From: JBHGXV01 sp041920505
GTDB taxonomy: Bacteria; Bacillota; Bacilli; Brevibacillales; Brevibacillaceae
Assembly: GCA_041920505.1 (NCBI GenBank)
Contig: JBHGXV010000009.1
Location: 42,970 to 106,969 of the forward strand
Direction of reading: 5' to 3'
DNA length: 64,000 bases
The notes under the pieces are model-generated. The model saw only the letters and a list, made by a program, of their open reading frames with translations, ran no database searches and had not been told where the DNA came from. The translations under genes were made by a program, and so were the position numbers. Positions 26,304 through 35,731 of this stretch are shown piece by piece (the first letter of the stretch is position 1; each line of letters starts with the position of its first letter).

Positions 26304-27842
26304 TTATGATTGCCCGCTTGCCACCAGCGATTCGCCGCGCCGCTCGATGATCTTGTTGATCGCGCGGACGTAGGCGATCGCGCTCGCCTCCAGGACGTCG
26401 GTGCTGACGCCGCGCCCCTGCACGGTGTAATCCCCTTGCTGAAGCCGGACGTAGACCTCGCCGAGCGCGTCCTTGCCGTGGGTGACGGAGACGATCTTGT
26501 AGTCGACGAGCGTCACGTCTTCACCGGTGGCGCGGTCGATCGCCTTGTAAATGGAGTCGACCGAACCGTTGCCGCAGGCCGCTTCTTCCACCACGTCGCC
26601 GTCGTGACGGCGCAACCGCACGCTGGCTGTCGGCATGGACAGGTTGCCGTAAGAGAGTTGCACCGACTCCAGCTTGTAGGATTCCGCGTTGTGCACCAGC
26701 TTGGTGTCCACCAGAGCCAGAATGTCTTCGTCGCTCACTTCTTTTTTCTTGTCGCACAGTTCCTTGAAGGCAGCGAACGCGACATCGATCTCTTCCTGTT
26801 CGAGATGGTAGCCCAACTCGGCCAGTTTGTCCCTGAAGGCGTGGCGGCCCGAATGCTTGCCGAGCACCAGCACGTTGGACTTGAAGCCGACCGTCTCTGG
26901 CCGGATGATCTCGTACGTGCTCTTCTCTTTCAGCACGCCGTCCTGGTGAATGCCCGACTCGTGGGCGTAGGCGTTGGCGCCGACAATCGCCTTGTTGCCG
27001 GGGACGATCATCCCCGTGAGACGGCTGACCAACTGGCTGGTCCGGGCGATCTCGCGCAGCTTGAGCGCGGTGGTCGCCTGATAAATATCCTTGCGGGTCT
27101 CCAGCGCCAGCGCCACTTCCTCGATCGCCGCGTTCCCGGCCCGCTCGCCGATCCCGTTGATGGTGCCCTCCACCTGGGTCACGCCTGCTTCGATCGCCGC
27201 CAGACTGTTGGCGACGGCCATCCCCAGGTCGTCGTGGCAGTGACAGCTCAGCTTCACCTTTTCAATGCCGTTCACCCGTTTTTGCAGTTCGCGGAAGATG
27301 TTGCCGTACTCGATCGGCGTCATGTACCCGACCGTGTCGGGAATGTTGATGATCGTGGCCCCCGCCTTGATCACGGCTTCGACCACTTCGGCGAGGAACG
27401 GAATTTCCGTACGCGCGGCGTCTTCGGCGGAAAACTCGATTTCCTGGAAGAACTTCTTGCCGTAGCTAACGGCTGCCACCGCCCGCTCCACCACCTGCTC
27501 CTTGGTCAAACGCAGCTTGTATTGGCGGTGAATCGGCGATGTCGCGAGAAAAACGTGCAGGCAGGCGCTTTCGGCATGGCGCAGCGCTTCGTACGCCTTG
27601 TCAATGTCGCTTTGGACGGAACGGGCCAGACTGACGATCGTCGCCTGTTTGACCCGGCGCGCCACTTCCGCCACCGAACGCAGATCCCCGGGGGAGGCCG
27701 CAGCAAAACCGGCCTCAATCCGCGTCACGCCCAGCTTCTCCAACTGGAGTGCGATCTCCACCTTTTCACTCGTGCTCAGGTTCACGCCGGGAGATTGTTC
27801 GCCATCTCGCAACGTTGTGTCAAAAATCTCGATCGTACGCAT
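26304..27842 (-). CDS. leuA: 2-isopropylmalate synthase
   Basis: First committed enzyme of leucine synthesis, condensing acetyl-CoA and 2-ketoisovalerate. 512 residues: a DRE-TIM barrel (DTTLRDGEQSPGVNLS; metal-binding SCHCHDDLGMAVANS) and a C-terminal leucine-binding regulatory domain from about residue 390. The ATG at 27842 follows GGAGGAG. Feedback inhibition by leucine is expected. A 140-bp gap separates it from leuB. Confidence 0.95.
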   Translation of the reverse strand: MRTIEIFDTTLRDGEQSPGVNLSTSEKVEIALQLEKLGVTRIEAGFAAASPGDLRSVAEVARRVKQATIVSLARSVQSDIDKAYEALRHAESACLHVFLATSPIHRQYKLRLTKEQVVERAVAAVSYGKKFFQEIEFSAEDAARTEIPFLAEVVEAVIKAGATIINIPDTVGYMTPIEYGNIFRELQKRVNGIEKVKLSCHCHDDLGMAVANSLAAIEAGVTQVEGTINGIGERAGNAAIEEVALALETRKDIYQATTALKLREIARTSQLVSRLTGMIVPGNKAIVGANAYAHESGIHQDGVLKEKSTYEIIRPETVGFKSNVLVLGKHSGRHAFRDKLAELGYHLEQEEIDVAFAAFKELCDKKKEVSDEDILALVDTKLVHNAESYKLESVQLSYGNLSMPTASVRLRRHDGDVVEEAACGNGSVDSIYKAIDRATGEDVTLVDYKIVSVTHGKDALGEVYVRLQQGDYTVQGRGVSTDVLEASAIAYVRAINKIIERRGESLVASGQS

Positions 27843-27897
27843 CTCGCTCCTCCTCCGTCCCATATCCTGCTTGGCCCGCCATTCGCGGGCGCGCGCA

Positions 27898-28926
27898 TCA
27901 GCGGCCCTGGGTCACAGGCGCTTGCGCTTTTTTCTCTTCCTTGTTGATCCAGGCCATCATCTGGCGCAATGTTTTGCCCACTTGTTCGATGCTGTGTTCC
28001 GCTTCCAGGCGGCGGCGTGCGTTGAAGGCCGGGCGGTTCGCCTGGTTCTCCAGGATCCAGTTGCGGGCGAACGTGCCATCCTGGATTTCCGCCAGCACTT
28101 TTTTCATCTCCTTGCGGGTCTCCTCGGTGATGATCCTGCGGCCGGTGCTGTAATCGCCGAATTCCGCCGTGTCGCTGATCGAGTAGCGCATCCGCGCCAG
28201 GCCGCCTTCGTACATCAGGTCGACGATCAGCTTCAGTTCGTGCAGGCACTCGAAGTAGGCGATTTCCGGACGGTAGCCCGCTTCCACCAGGGTGTCAAAC
28301 CCGGCCTTCACCAGTTCGGAGACGCCGCCGCAAAGCACGGCCTGCTCACCAAACAAATCGGTTTCCGTCTCTTCGCGGAACGTGGTTTCGATCACGCCAG
28401 CGCGGGTGCAGCCAATGCCGCTGGCGTAGGCGAGACCAAGCTGGTGCGCCTGGCCGGTCGCGTCCTGATGGACCGCCAAAAGACCCGGCACGCCGAAGCC
28501 CTCGGTGTAGACGCGGCGCACCAGATGCCCCGGGCTTTTCGGCGCCACCATCACCACGTCCACGTCAGCGGGCGGCACGATCTGTCCGTAGTGGATGTTG
28601 AACCCGTGGGAGAAGAACAGCGCCGCCCCTTTTTTTAAGTTGGGGGCAATCTCTTCGCGATACACCTGCGCCTGCCGTTCATCCGGCAACAGGATCTGAA
28701 CAATGTCAGCGCGCTTGGTCGCCTCGGCTACCGTGTACACCTCGAACCCGTCGTCCTCCGCCTGCTCCCAGGACTTGCCGGGGCGCAGCGCGACGATCAC
28801 GTGACAGCCGCTGTCGCGCAGGTTTTGCGCCTGTGCATGGCCTTGGCTACCGTAGCCGACGATCGCGATCGTTTTTCCATTGAGTACCGCCTTGTTTGCA
28901 TCTGCCTCGTAATACATCTTCACCAT
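27898..28926 (-). CDS. ilvC: Ketol-acid reductoisomerase
   Basis: Class I NADPH-dependent reductoisomerase of valine, leucine and isoleucine synthesis, 342 residues. The nucleotide-binding YGSQGHAQAQNLRDSG is at the N-terminus and the C-terminal knotted domain carries MYEGGLARMRYSISDTAE. The ATG at 28926 follows AAGGAGG. It lies between ilvN and leuA with 55-bp gaps. Confidence 0.96.
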   Translation of the reverse strand: MVKMYYEADANKAVLNGKTIAIVGYGSQGHAQAQNLRDSGCHVIVALRPGKSWEQAEDDGFEVYTVAEATKRADIVQILLPDERQAQVYREEIAPNLKKGAALFFSHGFNIHYGQIVPPADVDVVMVAPKSPGHLVRRVYTEGFGVPGLLAVHQDATGQAHQLGLAYASGIGCTRAGVIETTFREETETDLFGEQAVLCGGVSELVKAGFDTLVEAGYRPEIAYFECLHELKLIVDLMYEGGLARMRYSISDTAEFGDYSTGRRIITEETRKEMKKVLAEIQDGTFARNWILENQANRPAFNARRRLEAEHSIEQVGKTLRQMMAWINKEEKKAQAPVTQGR

Positions 28927-28981
28927 GAGCGTTTCCTCCTTGACATAATCGTTGAAATATTCGGTGATTGTCGGGTGTGTC

Positions 28982-29482
28982 TCAGACGTTGGCCAACGCG
29001 TCGACGACGCTTCGGGCCATCGCCGTGCAGCCGGTCCGCGTCAGCTCGCGGATGCCGTAGGGCTTGAGCAGGGCGAGCAGCGCGTCGATCTTCTCGGTGT
29101 CGCCGGTGGCCTGGATGATCAAGGACGTCGGTCCGATGTCGACGACGGACGCGCGAAACGGTTCGACGATCCCGTTCAGTTCGGCCCGCTGGCCCGGCGT
29201 GGCGTCCACCTTGATCAGCGCCAGTTCGCGCGACACCATCGGGTCTTTGCTCAGGTGCGTCACCGAGATGACGTCGATCAGCTTGGAGACCTGCTTCATC
29301 AACTGATCCAGCCGGGCGTCGTCGCCGCCGGTGGTGATGATCATCCGCGACAGCCCTTCTTCCTCGGACGGCCCGACGGTGATGCTGTCGATGTTAAATC
29401 CTCGTTGTCCAAACAGGTTGGCCACGCGTGTCAGGACACCGGGTTGGTCGTTTACCAGCAAGGCGAGTGTATGTCGTTGCAT
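28982..29482 (-). CDS. ilvN: Acetolactate synthase small regulatory subunit
   Basis: A 166-residue regulatory subunit. The N-terminal ACT domain (GVLTRVANLFGQRGFNIDSI) binds valine or other branched-chain amino acids and is followed by a C-terminal ALS_ss domain. The start codon directly abuts the ilvB stop, indicating translational coupling and 1:1 supply. Confidence 0.95.
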   Translation of the reverse strand: MQRHTLALLVNDQPGVLTRVANLFGQRGFNIDSITVGPSEEEGLSRMIITTGGDDARLDQLMKQVSKLIDVISVTHLSKDPMVSRELALIKVDATPGQRAELNGIVEPFRASVVDIGPTSLIIQATGDTEKIDALLALLKPYGIRELTRTGCTAMARSVVDALANV

Positions 29483-31219
29483 CTACTCTTCCCCCAATAC
29501 CATTTGATCCAAGGTGTGTCCGGGCGCGACCATCGGGAAGACATTCTCTGAGGAGTCGACCACGAACTCGACGACGACCGGTCCGTCGTACGCGAGCGCC
29601 TCCGCCCAGACCGCTTTTGCCTCATCCGGCGTGGCGGCGCGCAAGCCCTTGATGCCGTAGGCGTCCGCCAGCTTGACGTAGTCGGGGCTGACGGTCAGGT
29701 CCACCTGGCTGAAGCGTTTCTCGTAAAAGATTTCCTGCCACTGGCGCACCATGCCAAGACACTGGTTGTTGAGGATCACCACCTTGACGGGGATGTCGTA
29801 CTGCTTGGCGATCGCCAACTCCTGGCTGGTCATCTGGAAGCCGCCGTCGCCCACCACCGCGATCACGGTGCGCTTCGGATGGGCCAGTTTTGCCCCGATC
29901 GCCGCCGGGAAGCCGAAGCCCATCGTGCCCAGTCCCCCGGAGGAGATCAGCGAACGGGCGTGTTTGAATTTGTAATACTGGGCCACCCACATCTGGTGCT
30001 GGCCGACGTCGGTGGTGACGATCGCATCGCCGCCCGTGGTCTCGTACAGCATCTCCACCACTTCCTGCGGTTTGAGCGTCCGGCCGTCCTTGCGGTAGCG
30101 GTACGGGTATGACTGTTGCCACTCCTTGAGCTGCTTGAGCCAGGCGTCCGTGTCGCACGCCGTCACCTTGGGCAGCGCTTTTTGCAGGGTGCTTTTCACG
30201 TCGCCGGCCACGCAAACCGCCGTCTCCACGTTTTTGCCGATCTCGGCCGGGTCGATGTCGACGTGGACGATTTTCGCCTTGGGAGCAAACTCCTTGGTCC
30301 GTCCCATCGTGATCCGGTCGTCGAAACGCACACCCAGCCCGATGACGCAGTCGGTGTTCAACAGCGCGTGGTTGGCGGCGTAGCTTCCGTGCATCCCCGG
30401 CATGCCCAAAGCCAGTTCGTGAACGCCGGGGAAGCCGCCCAGCCCCATGAACGAATTGATCACCGGAATCCGCGCCTTCTCGGCAAAGGCCAGCAGTTCC
30501 TTGTCGGCACCGGCCGCGATGACGCCGCCGCCGGCGAGGATCACCGGCTGTTTTGCCTGCCGGATCACCGCAAGGAAGCGATCGATGTCTTCGTCGCCTG
30601 GTTCCAGCGTGTCCACATAGCCGCGGATGTGTACGCTGTCCGGGTAGTAGAAGGGGGCCCGTGCGTTGCTCACGTCCTTGGGGATGTCGATCAGGACCGG
30701 TCCGGGGCGTCCGGTGGCGGCGATGTAGAACGCCTCCTTCACGATCCTGGGCAGATCGCGGACATCGCGCACGAAGTAGTTGTGCTTGGTGATCGGCAAG
30801 GTGATCCCGGTGATGTTGGCCTCCTGGAACGCGTCGGTGCCGACCAGGTTTTGCGGCACATTGCCGGTGATGACCACCAGCGGAATCGAGTCCATGTGGG
30901 CCGTGGCGATCCCGGTCACCAGGTTGGTTGCGCCCGGCCCGGATGTGGCGATGACGACGCCCGGTTTTCCCGTGGCGCGGGCGTATCCGTCAGCCGCGTG
31001 GATCGCTCCTTGCTCGTGCCGGGTCAGGATGTGCTTTAAGTAACTGCTGTACAACGAGTCGTAGATGGGCAGCACCGCTCCGCCCGGATAGCCGAAGACG
31101 TACTCGACGTTCTCCAGGATCAGACAGCGCAGCAACGCTTCCGCTCCCGTCAACTCCTCGCCGATGCCAAGGTCTGTCACACTCCCCTTTTTCGTCAGTT
31201 CGGCGGTTTCAACACTCAT
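29483..31219 (-). CDS. ilvB: Acetolactate synthase large catalytic subunit
   Basis: A 578-residue thiamine-diphosphate and FAD enzyme that makes acetolactate or acetohydroxybutyrate. The catalytic glutamate lies in RHEQGAIHAADGYARATG and the ThDP motif is GDGGFQMTSQELAIAK...NN. The open frame runs to 31462 but that part is leader; the ATG at 31219 follows GGAGGAGGAG. First gene of ilvB-ilvN-ilvC-leuA-leuB. Confidence 0.95.
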   Translation of the reverse strand: MSVETAELTKKGSVTDLGIGEELTGAEALLRCLILENVEYVFGYPGGAVLPIYDSLYSSYLKHILTRHEQGAIHAADGYARATGKPGVVIATSGPGATNLVTGIATAHMDSIPLVVITGNVPQNLVGTDAFQEANITGITLPITKHNYFVRDVRDLPRIVKEAFYIAATGRPGPVLIDIPKDVSNARAPFYYPDSVHIRGYVDTLEPGDEDIDRFLAVIRQAKQPVILAGGGVIAAGADKELLAFAEKARIPVINSFMGLGGFPGVHELALGMPGMHGSYAANHALLNTDCVIGLGVRFDDRITMGRTKEFAPKAKIVHVDIDPAEIGKNVETAVCVAGDVKSTLQKALPKVTACDTDAWLKQLKEWQQSYPYRYRKDGRTLKPQEVVEMLYETTGGDAIVTTDVGQHQMWVAQYYKFKHARSLISSGGLGTMGFGFPAAIGAKLAHPKRTVIAVVGDGGFQMTSQELAIAKQYDIPVKVVILNNQCLGMVRQWQEIFYEKRFSQVDLTVSPDYVKLADAYGIKGLRAATPDEAKAVWAEALAYDGPVVVEFVVDSSENVFPMVAPGHTLDQMVLGEE

Positions 31220-31291
31220 CTTCTCTCCTCCTCCATCTTGATACAGTTGATCTGCGCGGCTTGTGCGCCGGTTGGTCCGGCTGCCTGTTTG

Positions 31292-31655
31292 AGAAAAAAT
31301 GAAAACCCTTTCATCCCCGACACGATTTCTGCGTCTGTTTGGGGCGAAAGGGTTCGCGGTACCACCCAACTTCGTCGGCGCCTCACGGCTATCCGACCTC
31401 TGACAGTCTGCGCTTGTTTGCGAACGGGCGCGCGCAGACTGAGACACGGTAACGGGCGTCACCCGGCTTCACCTACTCTCAGATCCTTAGACCCGATTTC
31501 AGCAAGCGGCTCCGAGGTGAGCAGTCGGACGCGTTCTTACCCGTTTCTCAGCTTCCCGGGCTCTCTGTGAAAGAAGCGGCGTCGACATTCTCCTCTTCAT
31601 TGCCTGTATCTTTCGATTGAAGATTCCAAATCTTGTAGTGTTGTCAGAAAATAAT
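31292..31655 (-). promoter_or_regulatory. T-box leader of the ilv-leu operon, leucine specifier
   Basis: Reverse strand GGGTGGTACC with flanking antiterminator sequence at about 31353-31367, and an AACCCTTTC / GAAAGGGTT terminator with TTTTTT at 31292-31354. The specifier segment TGCTCACCTCGGAGC contains CUC (31519-31521), a leucine codon, as in the Bacillus ilv-leu leader. Leucine starvation should therefore induce all five genes. Confidence 0.92.
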
Positions 31656-31665
31656 GTTACGACTG

Positions 31666-31694
31666 ATTATAGCCACGCCTATTAAGGGTGTCAA
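31666..31694 (-). promoter_or_regulatory. SigA promoter of the ilv-leu operon
   Basis: Reverse strand TTGACA (31689-31694), 17-bp spacer, TATAAT (31666-31671): a perfect consensus. Confidence 0.9.
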
Positions 31695-31813
31695 CGAAAT
31701 CAAAATCTTTTTACCAAACTTTCGTCCGAACGACAGTTCAGCGAAAAACCGCATAACGGCGCCGTTTTTACCATGTAAGCGCATACAGAAAGAGCAGAGC
31801 GGATGCTTGACCG

Positions 31814-31850
31814 AACAAAAAAGTGACCCTCCGTTTTCCAGGGGTCACTT
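31814..31850 (-). terminator. Terminator after sat
   Basis: Reverse strand AGTGACCC / GGGTCACT stem followed by TTTTTTG. Confidence 0.85.
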
Positions 31851-31878
31851 CCACCATTCGGGCGATCCGAAATCCCGT

Positions 31879-33051
31879 TCAGGACTCGATCGGCGTCTTC
31901 TCTTTCAGCCCTTTGATCAGCACTTGCGCCACTTCCGGGCGGGTAAACTCCGGCGGCGGCGTTTCGCCGTTGCGCAACAACTGGCGCACCTTGGTTCCGG
32001 AAAGGGTCAAATGTTCCGATTTGTCGTGCGGGCAAGTCTTGGTCGTCGCCATCCCCTGGCAACGGGTGCAGTAGAAACTGTGTTCAAAAAAGAGCAAGGT
32101 GATGCCCAGTTCGTCCGGCGTAAACTCGCTGAAAATATGCTGGGCGTCGTACGTGCCGTAGTAGTCGCCCACACCAGCGTGGTCGCGTCCGACGATGAAG
32201 TGCGTGCAACCGTAATTCTTGCGCACCAGCGCGTGGAACACGGCTTCGCGCGGCCCGGCGTAGCGCATCGAAGCCGGGAAAGCGCCGAGAAACACCCGGT
32301 CTTTGGGATAGTAGTGTTCCAAGAGGACGAGGTAGCTCTCCATTCTCACTTCTGCCGGCACGTCATCCGACTTGGTCTGGCCAACCAGCGGGTTGAGGAA
32401 CAGGCCGTCCACAATTTCCAGGGCAGACTTCTGGATGTATTCGTGGGCGCGGTGAACCGGATTGCGCGTCTGGAAGCCGACGACGGTGCGCCAGCCCTTT
32501 TCCTTAAAGATCGCCCGTGTCTCTTTTGGTGTGTAATAATACGATTCAAACAACTCCGGCTTCGGCCGGTTCAACACCTCGATCGGGCCGCCCAGGTAGA
32601 GCGCGGGACGCCGGTACAACCTGTCCACACCGGGGTGCTTGTCGTCCGTGGTGCGGTAGACGTGCAGGGCCTCTTTTTTCTTGTCCGGGATGTACTTGCT
32701 TTCTACCGTCAGCACCGCGTACGCGACGCCGTCTTCTCCTTTCAGCACCACCTTGTCGCCCGGCTGGAGGAACTGGTATTTCTCGTCAACGGCCAGTGTC
32801 ACCGGAATCGACCAGACGGTTCCGTCCGCAAGCCGCATCGTCTCGACAACGGAATTGTAGTCGGCCTCGCCGAGAAATCCGGTCAGCGGCGAAAAAGCTC
32901 CGATGGCGATACAGTCGATGTCAGACAGGGTAAACGCGTCCACGGTGATCGACGGATACGATTGGCTCTGCGCAAGCAATGCCTCGCGCTTCGCAGCCGA
33001 CACCAGGCGGTTGACCAGCGTTCCTCCATGCGGCACATTGGCTACGATCAT
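31879..33051 (-). CDS. sat: Sulfate adenylyltransferase (ATP sulfurylase)
   Basis: A 390-residue enzyme that makes adenosine 5'-phosphosulfate from ATP and sulfate. The catalytic QTRNPVHRAHEY and GRDHAGVGDYYG motifs are intact, and a C-terminal CTRCQ...CPH cluster may bind zinc. It begins 36 bp after cysH on the same strand, forming an assimilatory cysH-sat unit. No adenylylsulfate kinase is adjacent, which fits direct APS reduction. Confidence 0.95.
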   Translation of the reverse strand: MIVANVPHGGTLVNRLVSAAKREALLAQSQSYPSITVDAFTLSDIDCIAIGAFSPLTGFLGEADYNSVVETMRLADGTVWSIPVTLAVDEKYQFLQPGDKVVLKGEDGVAYAVLTVESKYIPDKKKEALHVYRTTDDKHPGVDRLYRRPALYLGGPIEVLNRPKPELFESYYYTPKETRAIFKEKGWRTVVGFQTRNPVHRAHEYIQKSALEIVDGLFLNPLVGQTKSDDVPAEVRMESYLVLLEHYYPKDRVFLGAFPASMRYAGPREAVFHALVRKNYGCTHFIVGRDHAGVGDYYGTYDAQHIFSEFTPDELGITLLFFEHSFYCTRCQGMATTKTCPHDKSEHLTLSGTKVRQLLRNGETPPPEFTRPEVAQVLIKGLKEKTPIES

Positions 33052-33087
33052 GCTGATCCCTCCTTACTCCTTACGAAAAGCGAATGC

Positions 33088-33789
33088 TCACTTGTGCAAG
33101 CCGCACTCGGTTTTTTGGAATCCGGCCCAGCGCCCGGCGCGCGGATCTTCGCCCGGTCTCACCGGACGGGTACAGACGTCGCAGCCGATGCTGGGATAGT
33201 TCTGATCGTGCAGCGGGTTGTAGGGGACATCGTTGGCGCGGATGTAGGCCCAGACGTCGTCGGCCGTCCAGGAGGCCAACGGGTTGAACTTCACCAATCC
33301 GAACTTCTGGTCCCACTCGATTTTTTTCGCGTTGGCCCGGGTCGGCGCCTGATCGCGGCGAATCCCCGTAATCCAGGCGCTAAATTGCGTCAGGATGCCT
33401 GTCAGCGGCTCCACCTTGCGAATGTTGCAACAGAGGTTGGGGTCCTGCTTCCACAGCTCGGGTCCGTAGATTTTTTCCTGCTCCGTTAGCGTCAGTTTGG
33501 GCAACACCTGGATGAATTCCTTTCCATACCGCTTCTGCAGACGGTCGCGCGTCTGGTACGTCTCAGGAAAGTGCTTGTTGGTGTCCAGGTAAAACACGGG
33601 CACGGCCGGAGCCACTTTGTGCAACATGTCGATCAGCACGACGTCTTCCGCGCCGAAGCTGGACGCCAGCACGATGTCGGTGCCGAACTGTTCCGCCGCC
33701 CAGGCCAAAATCTCCTCCGGACGCTTTGCCTCCAGCCGGTACGCCCAGAGCTGAATCTCCTCCTCGGTCCATTTCTGATCGTCGCTCAT
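33088..33789 (-). CDS. cysH: Adenylyl-sulfate (APS/PAPS) reductase
   Basis: A 233-residue thioredoxin-dependent reductase that converts APS to sulfite. The PP-loop-like SSFGAEDVVLIDML is N-terminal. The [4Fe-4S] cysteines are present (LCCNIRKVEPL and GCDVC), which marks the APS-reducing type, and the catalytic cysteine is in KTECGLHK at the end. It starts behind GGAGGG and is divergent from the sulfite reductase gene. Confidence 0.95.
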   Translation of the reverse strand: MSDDQKWTEEEIQLWAYRLEAKRPEEILAWAAEQFGTDIVLASSFGAEDVVLIDMLHKVAPAVPVFYLDTNKHFPETYQTRDRLQKRYGKEFIQVLPKLTLTEQEKIYGPELWKQDPNLCCNIRKVEPLTGILTQFSAWITGIRRDQAPTRANAKKIEWDQKFGLVKFNPLASWTADDVWAYIRANDVPYNPLHDQNYPSIGCDVCTRPVRPGEDPRAGRWAGFQKTECGLHK

Positions 33790-33814
33790 CAGATTTTTCC
33801 CTCCTAGCTCACTT

Positions 33815-33874
33815 CGCTTTTCAGCTTATGAAAAAGCGGAGAAATTGGATACTTGCCCGGGTTCGACCGGGCCT
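33815..33874 (-). promoter_or_regulatory. Structured 5' leader of cysH-sat
   Basis: About 135 nt of leader separates the cysH promoter from its start. It contains two hairpins: GCCCGG / CCGGGC (33857-33874) and CGCTTTT / AAAAGCG (33815-33838), the latter just before the ribosome-binding site. I could not match it to a T-box or SAM riboswitch. It may be an attenuator or only a stabiliser. Confidence 0.4.
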
Positions 33875-33927
33875 TTCCCTCATTAATCCGATTATTCCAA
33901 TATGATTTTATGAATCAAGTTGTCCTT

Positions 33928-33956
33928 ATCTTAGTGGGGAAAACCTGCCGTGTCAA
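33928..33956 (-). promoter_or_regulatory. Promoter of cysH-sat
   Basis: Reverse strand TTGACA (33951-33956), 17-bp spacer, TAAGAT (33928-33933). An ATTGGAAT sequence just downstream (near 33894-33901) resembles a CymR half-site by recollection only. Confidence 0.8.
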
Positions 33957-33967
33957 GACATTTGTCT
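33956..33967. promoter_or_regulatory. Palindrome between divergent sulfur promoters
   Basis: AGACATTTGTCT is a perfect 12-bp palindrome touching the cysH -35 box and 24 bp upstream of the sulfite reductase -35. It is a candidate shared operator. Confidence 0.4.
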
Positions 33968-33990
33968 GACGAATTCTGAAAAATTAGCTA

Positions 33991-34019
33991 TTGACCAGCA
34001 GATAGGAGAAGCGTATACT
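33991..34019 (+). promoter_or_regulatory. Promoter of the sulfite reductase gene
   Basis: TTGACC (33991-33996), 17-bp spacer, TATACT (34014-34019). Confidence 0.75.
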
Positions 34020-34076
34020 TTATCCAAACTATTCCGGGCAAAATAATTGGTTTTGCGCTGAAGGAGGCTGATCCCG

Positions 34077-35699
34077 TTGGCTGAACAAACCGCCCGACCT
34101 TGGGAAAAAGACAAGAGCAAGCTGAACAAAGTGGAGTTGCTCAAACTGGAGCGCGACGGTCTGGACATCATCGCGAAGATTCGCGAGAACGCCCACCTGG
34201 GCTACGACGCCTTCAGCGAGGATGACAAATCGTTCTTCAAATGGGCCGGGGTGTACGAACAGAAACCGAAAGACGGTCACCTGATGATGCGGGTGCGCAT
34301 CCCGTCCGGCATTCTGACGAGCGAGCAGGCCCGCGAACTGGCGGCCATCAGCCGCGACTACGGACGCAACCTTTTGGACGTGACCACCCGCCAGGCCGTC
34401 CAGTTCCACTGGCTCATGGTGGAGAACCTGCCGGATATTTTCGACCGGCTGGAGCGGGTCGGACTGTTTTCCTACCAGGCGTGCGGCGACGTTCCGCGCA
34501 CGATTGTCGGCAACCCGCTGGCCGGGATCGATCCGCACGAGCTGATGGACACCACCCCGATCGTCCGCGAGCTGGAGCGCTTTTTCTTGCTCAACCGCGA
34601 CTTTTCCAATCTGCCGCGCAAGTACAAAATGTCCATCTCGGCCAACATTTACAACACCGGCCACGCCGAGATCAACGACTTGGCGTTCACTCCCGCCTCG
34701 AAGGAGATCGACGGCGAGGAAGTGATCGGTTTTCACGTCTGGGTGGGCGGCGGCTTGTCGGCCAAACCGCACCTGGCCCGGCAACTGGACATCTTCGTCC
34801 GGCCGGAAGAAGTGGTCAAAGTGGCGGCCGGCGTCACCGCGATTTTCCGCGATTTCGGCTACCGCGAAAAACGGCACCACGCCCGGCTGAAATTCCTCGT
34901 CGCCGACTGGGGCGCGGAGAAGTTCAAGGACGTCCTGCTGGAACGCATCGGCCCGCTGCCCAGCCGGGGCGTTGACCGCACCGTCGGCTGGAACGCCGGC
35001 TACTTCACCGGCGTGCACAAGCAGAAACAGCCGGGACTCAACTACGTGGGCCTGCTGCTTCCGGTCGGCCGTCTCAACGCCGACGAGTTCGCCGAACTGG
35101 CGCGGCTGGCGGACACGTACGGCAACGGCTCGCTGCGCACCTGCAACTCCCAGAACGTGATCATCCCCAACGTGCCGGACGAAAAGCTGGACGACTTGCT
35201 GAAAGAGCCGCTTTTGACCCGGTTGACGCCGTTCCCGCGCACCTTCATCGGCCACGCCGTCTCCTGCACGGGCAACGAGTTCTGCAACCTGGCGATCGTC
35301 GAGACGAAGAAGCGGATGCTTTCCATCGCCAACTGGCTGGATGAAAACATCGAGCTGGACACACCGGTCCGCATCCACGTCAACGGCTGTCCCAACTCCT
35401 GCGGCCAGCAGCAAATCGCTGACATCGGCCTGCAAGGGGCGCTGGTCAAGACGGAAAGCGGCATGATCGACGCGTTTGACCTGCACGTGGGCGGAAGCCT
35501 CGGCCCTGACGCCGCGTTCAACCAAAAACTGAAAGGGCGCGTCCCCGGCGACCGGGTAGCCCCGGTCATCGGCAGCCTGATCGAATTCTACAAGGCGGAA
35601 CGGCAACCGGGCGAACGCTTCCATCAGTTTGTCCGCCGCGTCGGCGTCGAAACATTCCAGGCCCGGCTGGACGAGATTCTCGCCACCATCACGGCGTGA
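34077..35699 (+). CDS. Ferredoxin-type sulfite (or nitrite) reductase
   Basis: A 540-residue siroheme [4Fe-4S] reductase. Two ferredoxin-like half-domains and two siroheme domains are visible. Cluster ligands are CTGNEFC and NGCPNSCGQ. The context beside cysH-sat points to six-electron reduction of sulfite to sulfide, though nitrite reductases share the fold. The start is TTG 34077, after AAGGAGG; no ATG lies near. Confidence 0.92.
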   Translation: MAEQTARPWEKDKSKLNKVELLKLERDGLDIIAKIRENAHLGYDAFSEDDKSFFKWAGVYEQKPKDGHLMMRVRIPSGILTSEQARELAAISRDYGRNLLDVTTRQAVQFHWLMVENLPDIFDRLERVGLFSYQACGDVPRTIVGNPLAGIDPHELMDTTPIVRELERFFLLNRDFSNLPRKYKMSISANIYNTGHAEINDLAFTPASKEIDGEEVIGFHVWVGGGLSAKPHLARQLDIFVRPEEVVKVAAGVTAIFRDFGYREKRHHARLKFLVADWGAEKFKDVLLERIGPLPSRGVDRTVGWNAGYFTGVHKQKQPGLNYVGLLLPVGRLNADEFAELARLADTYGNGSLRTCNSQNVIIPNVPDEKLDDLLKEPLLTRLTPFPRTFIGHAVSCTGNEFCNLAIVETKKRMLSIANWLDENIELDTPVRIHVNGCPNSCGQQQIADIGLQGALVKTESGMIDAFDLHVGGSLGPDAAFNQKLKGRVPGDRVAPVIGSLIEFYKAERQPGERFHQFVRRVGVETFQARLDEILATITA

Positions 35700-35731
35700 A
35701 GTCGACCGGCCCGCCGCAGAGGGAGGACAGT

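Noticed and set aside
26310..27947. Forward frame of 545 codons
   Set aside because: Antisense shadow of leuA; His/Arg/Gly-rich with no recognisable domain.
31654..33489. Forward frame of 611 codons
   Set aside because: Antisense to sat and cysH and starts inside a T-box promoter region.
33790..33927. SAM riboswitch or T-box in the cysH leader
   Set aside because: The conserved S-box and GGTACC-type T-box sequences are absent.
34029..35624. Reverse frame of 531 codons
   Set aside because: Antisense to the sulfite reductase; no start signals.
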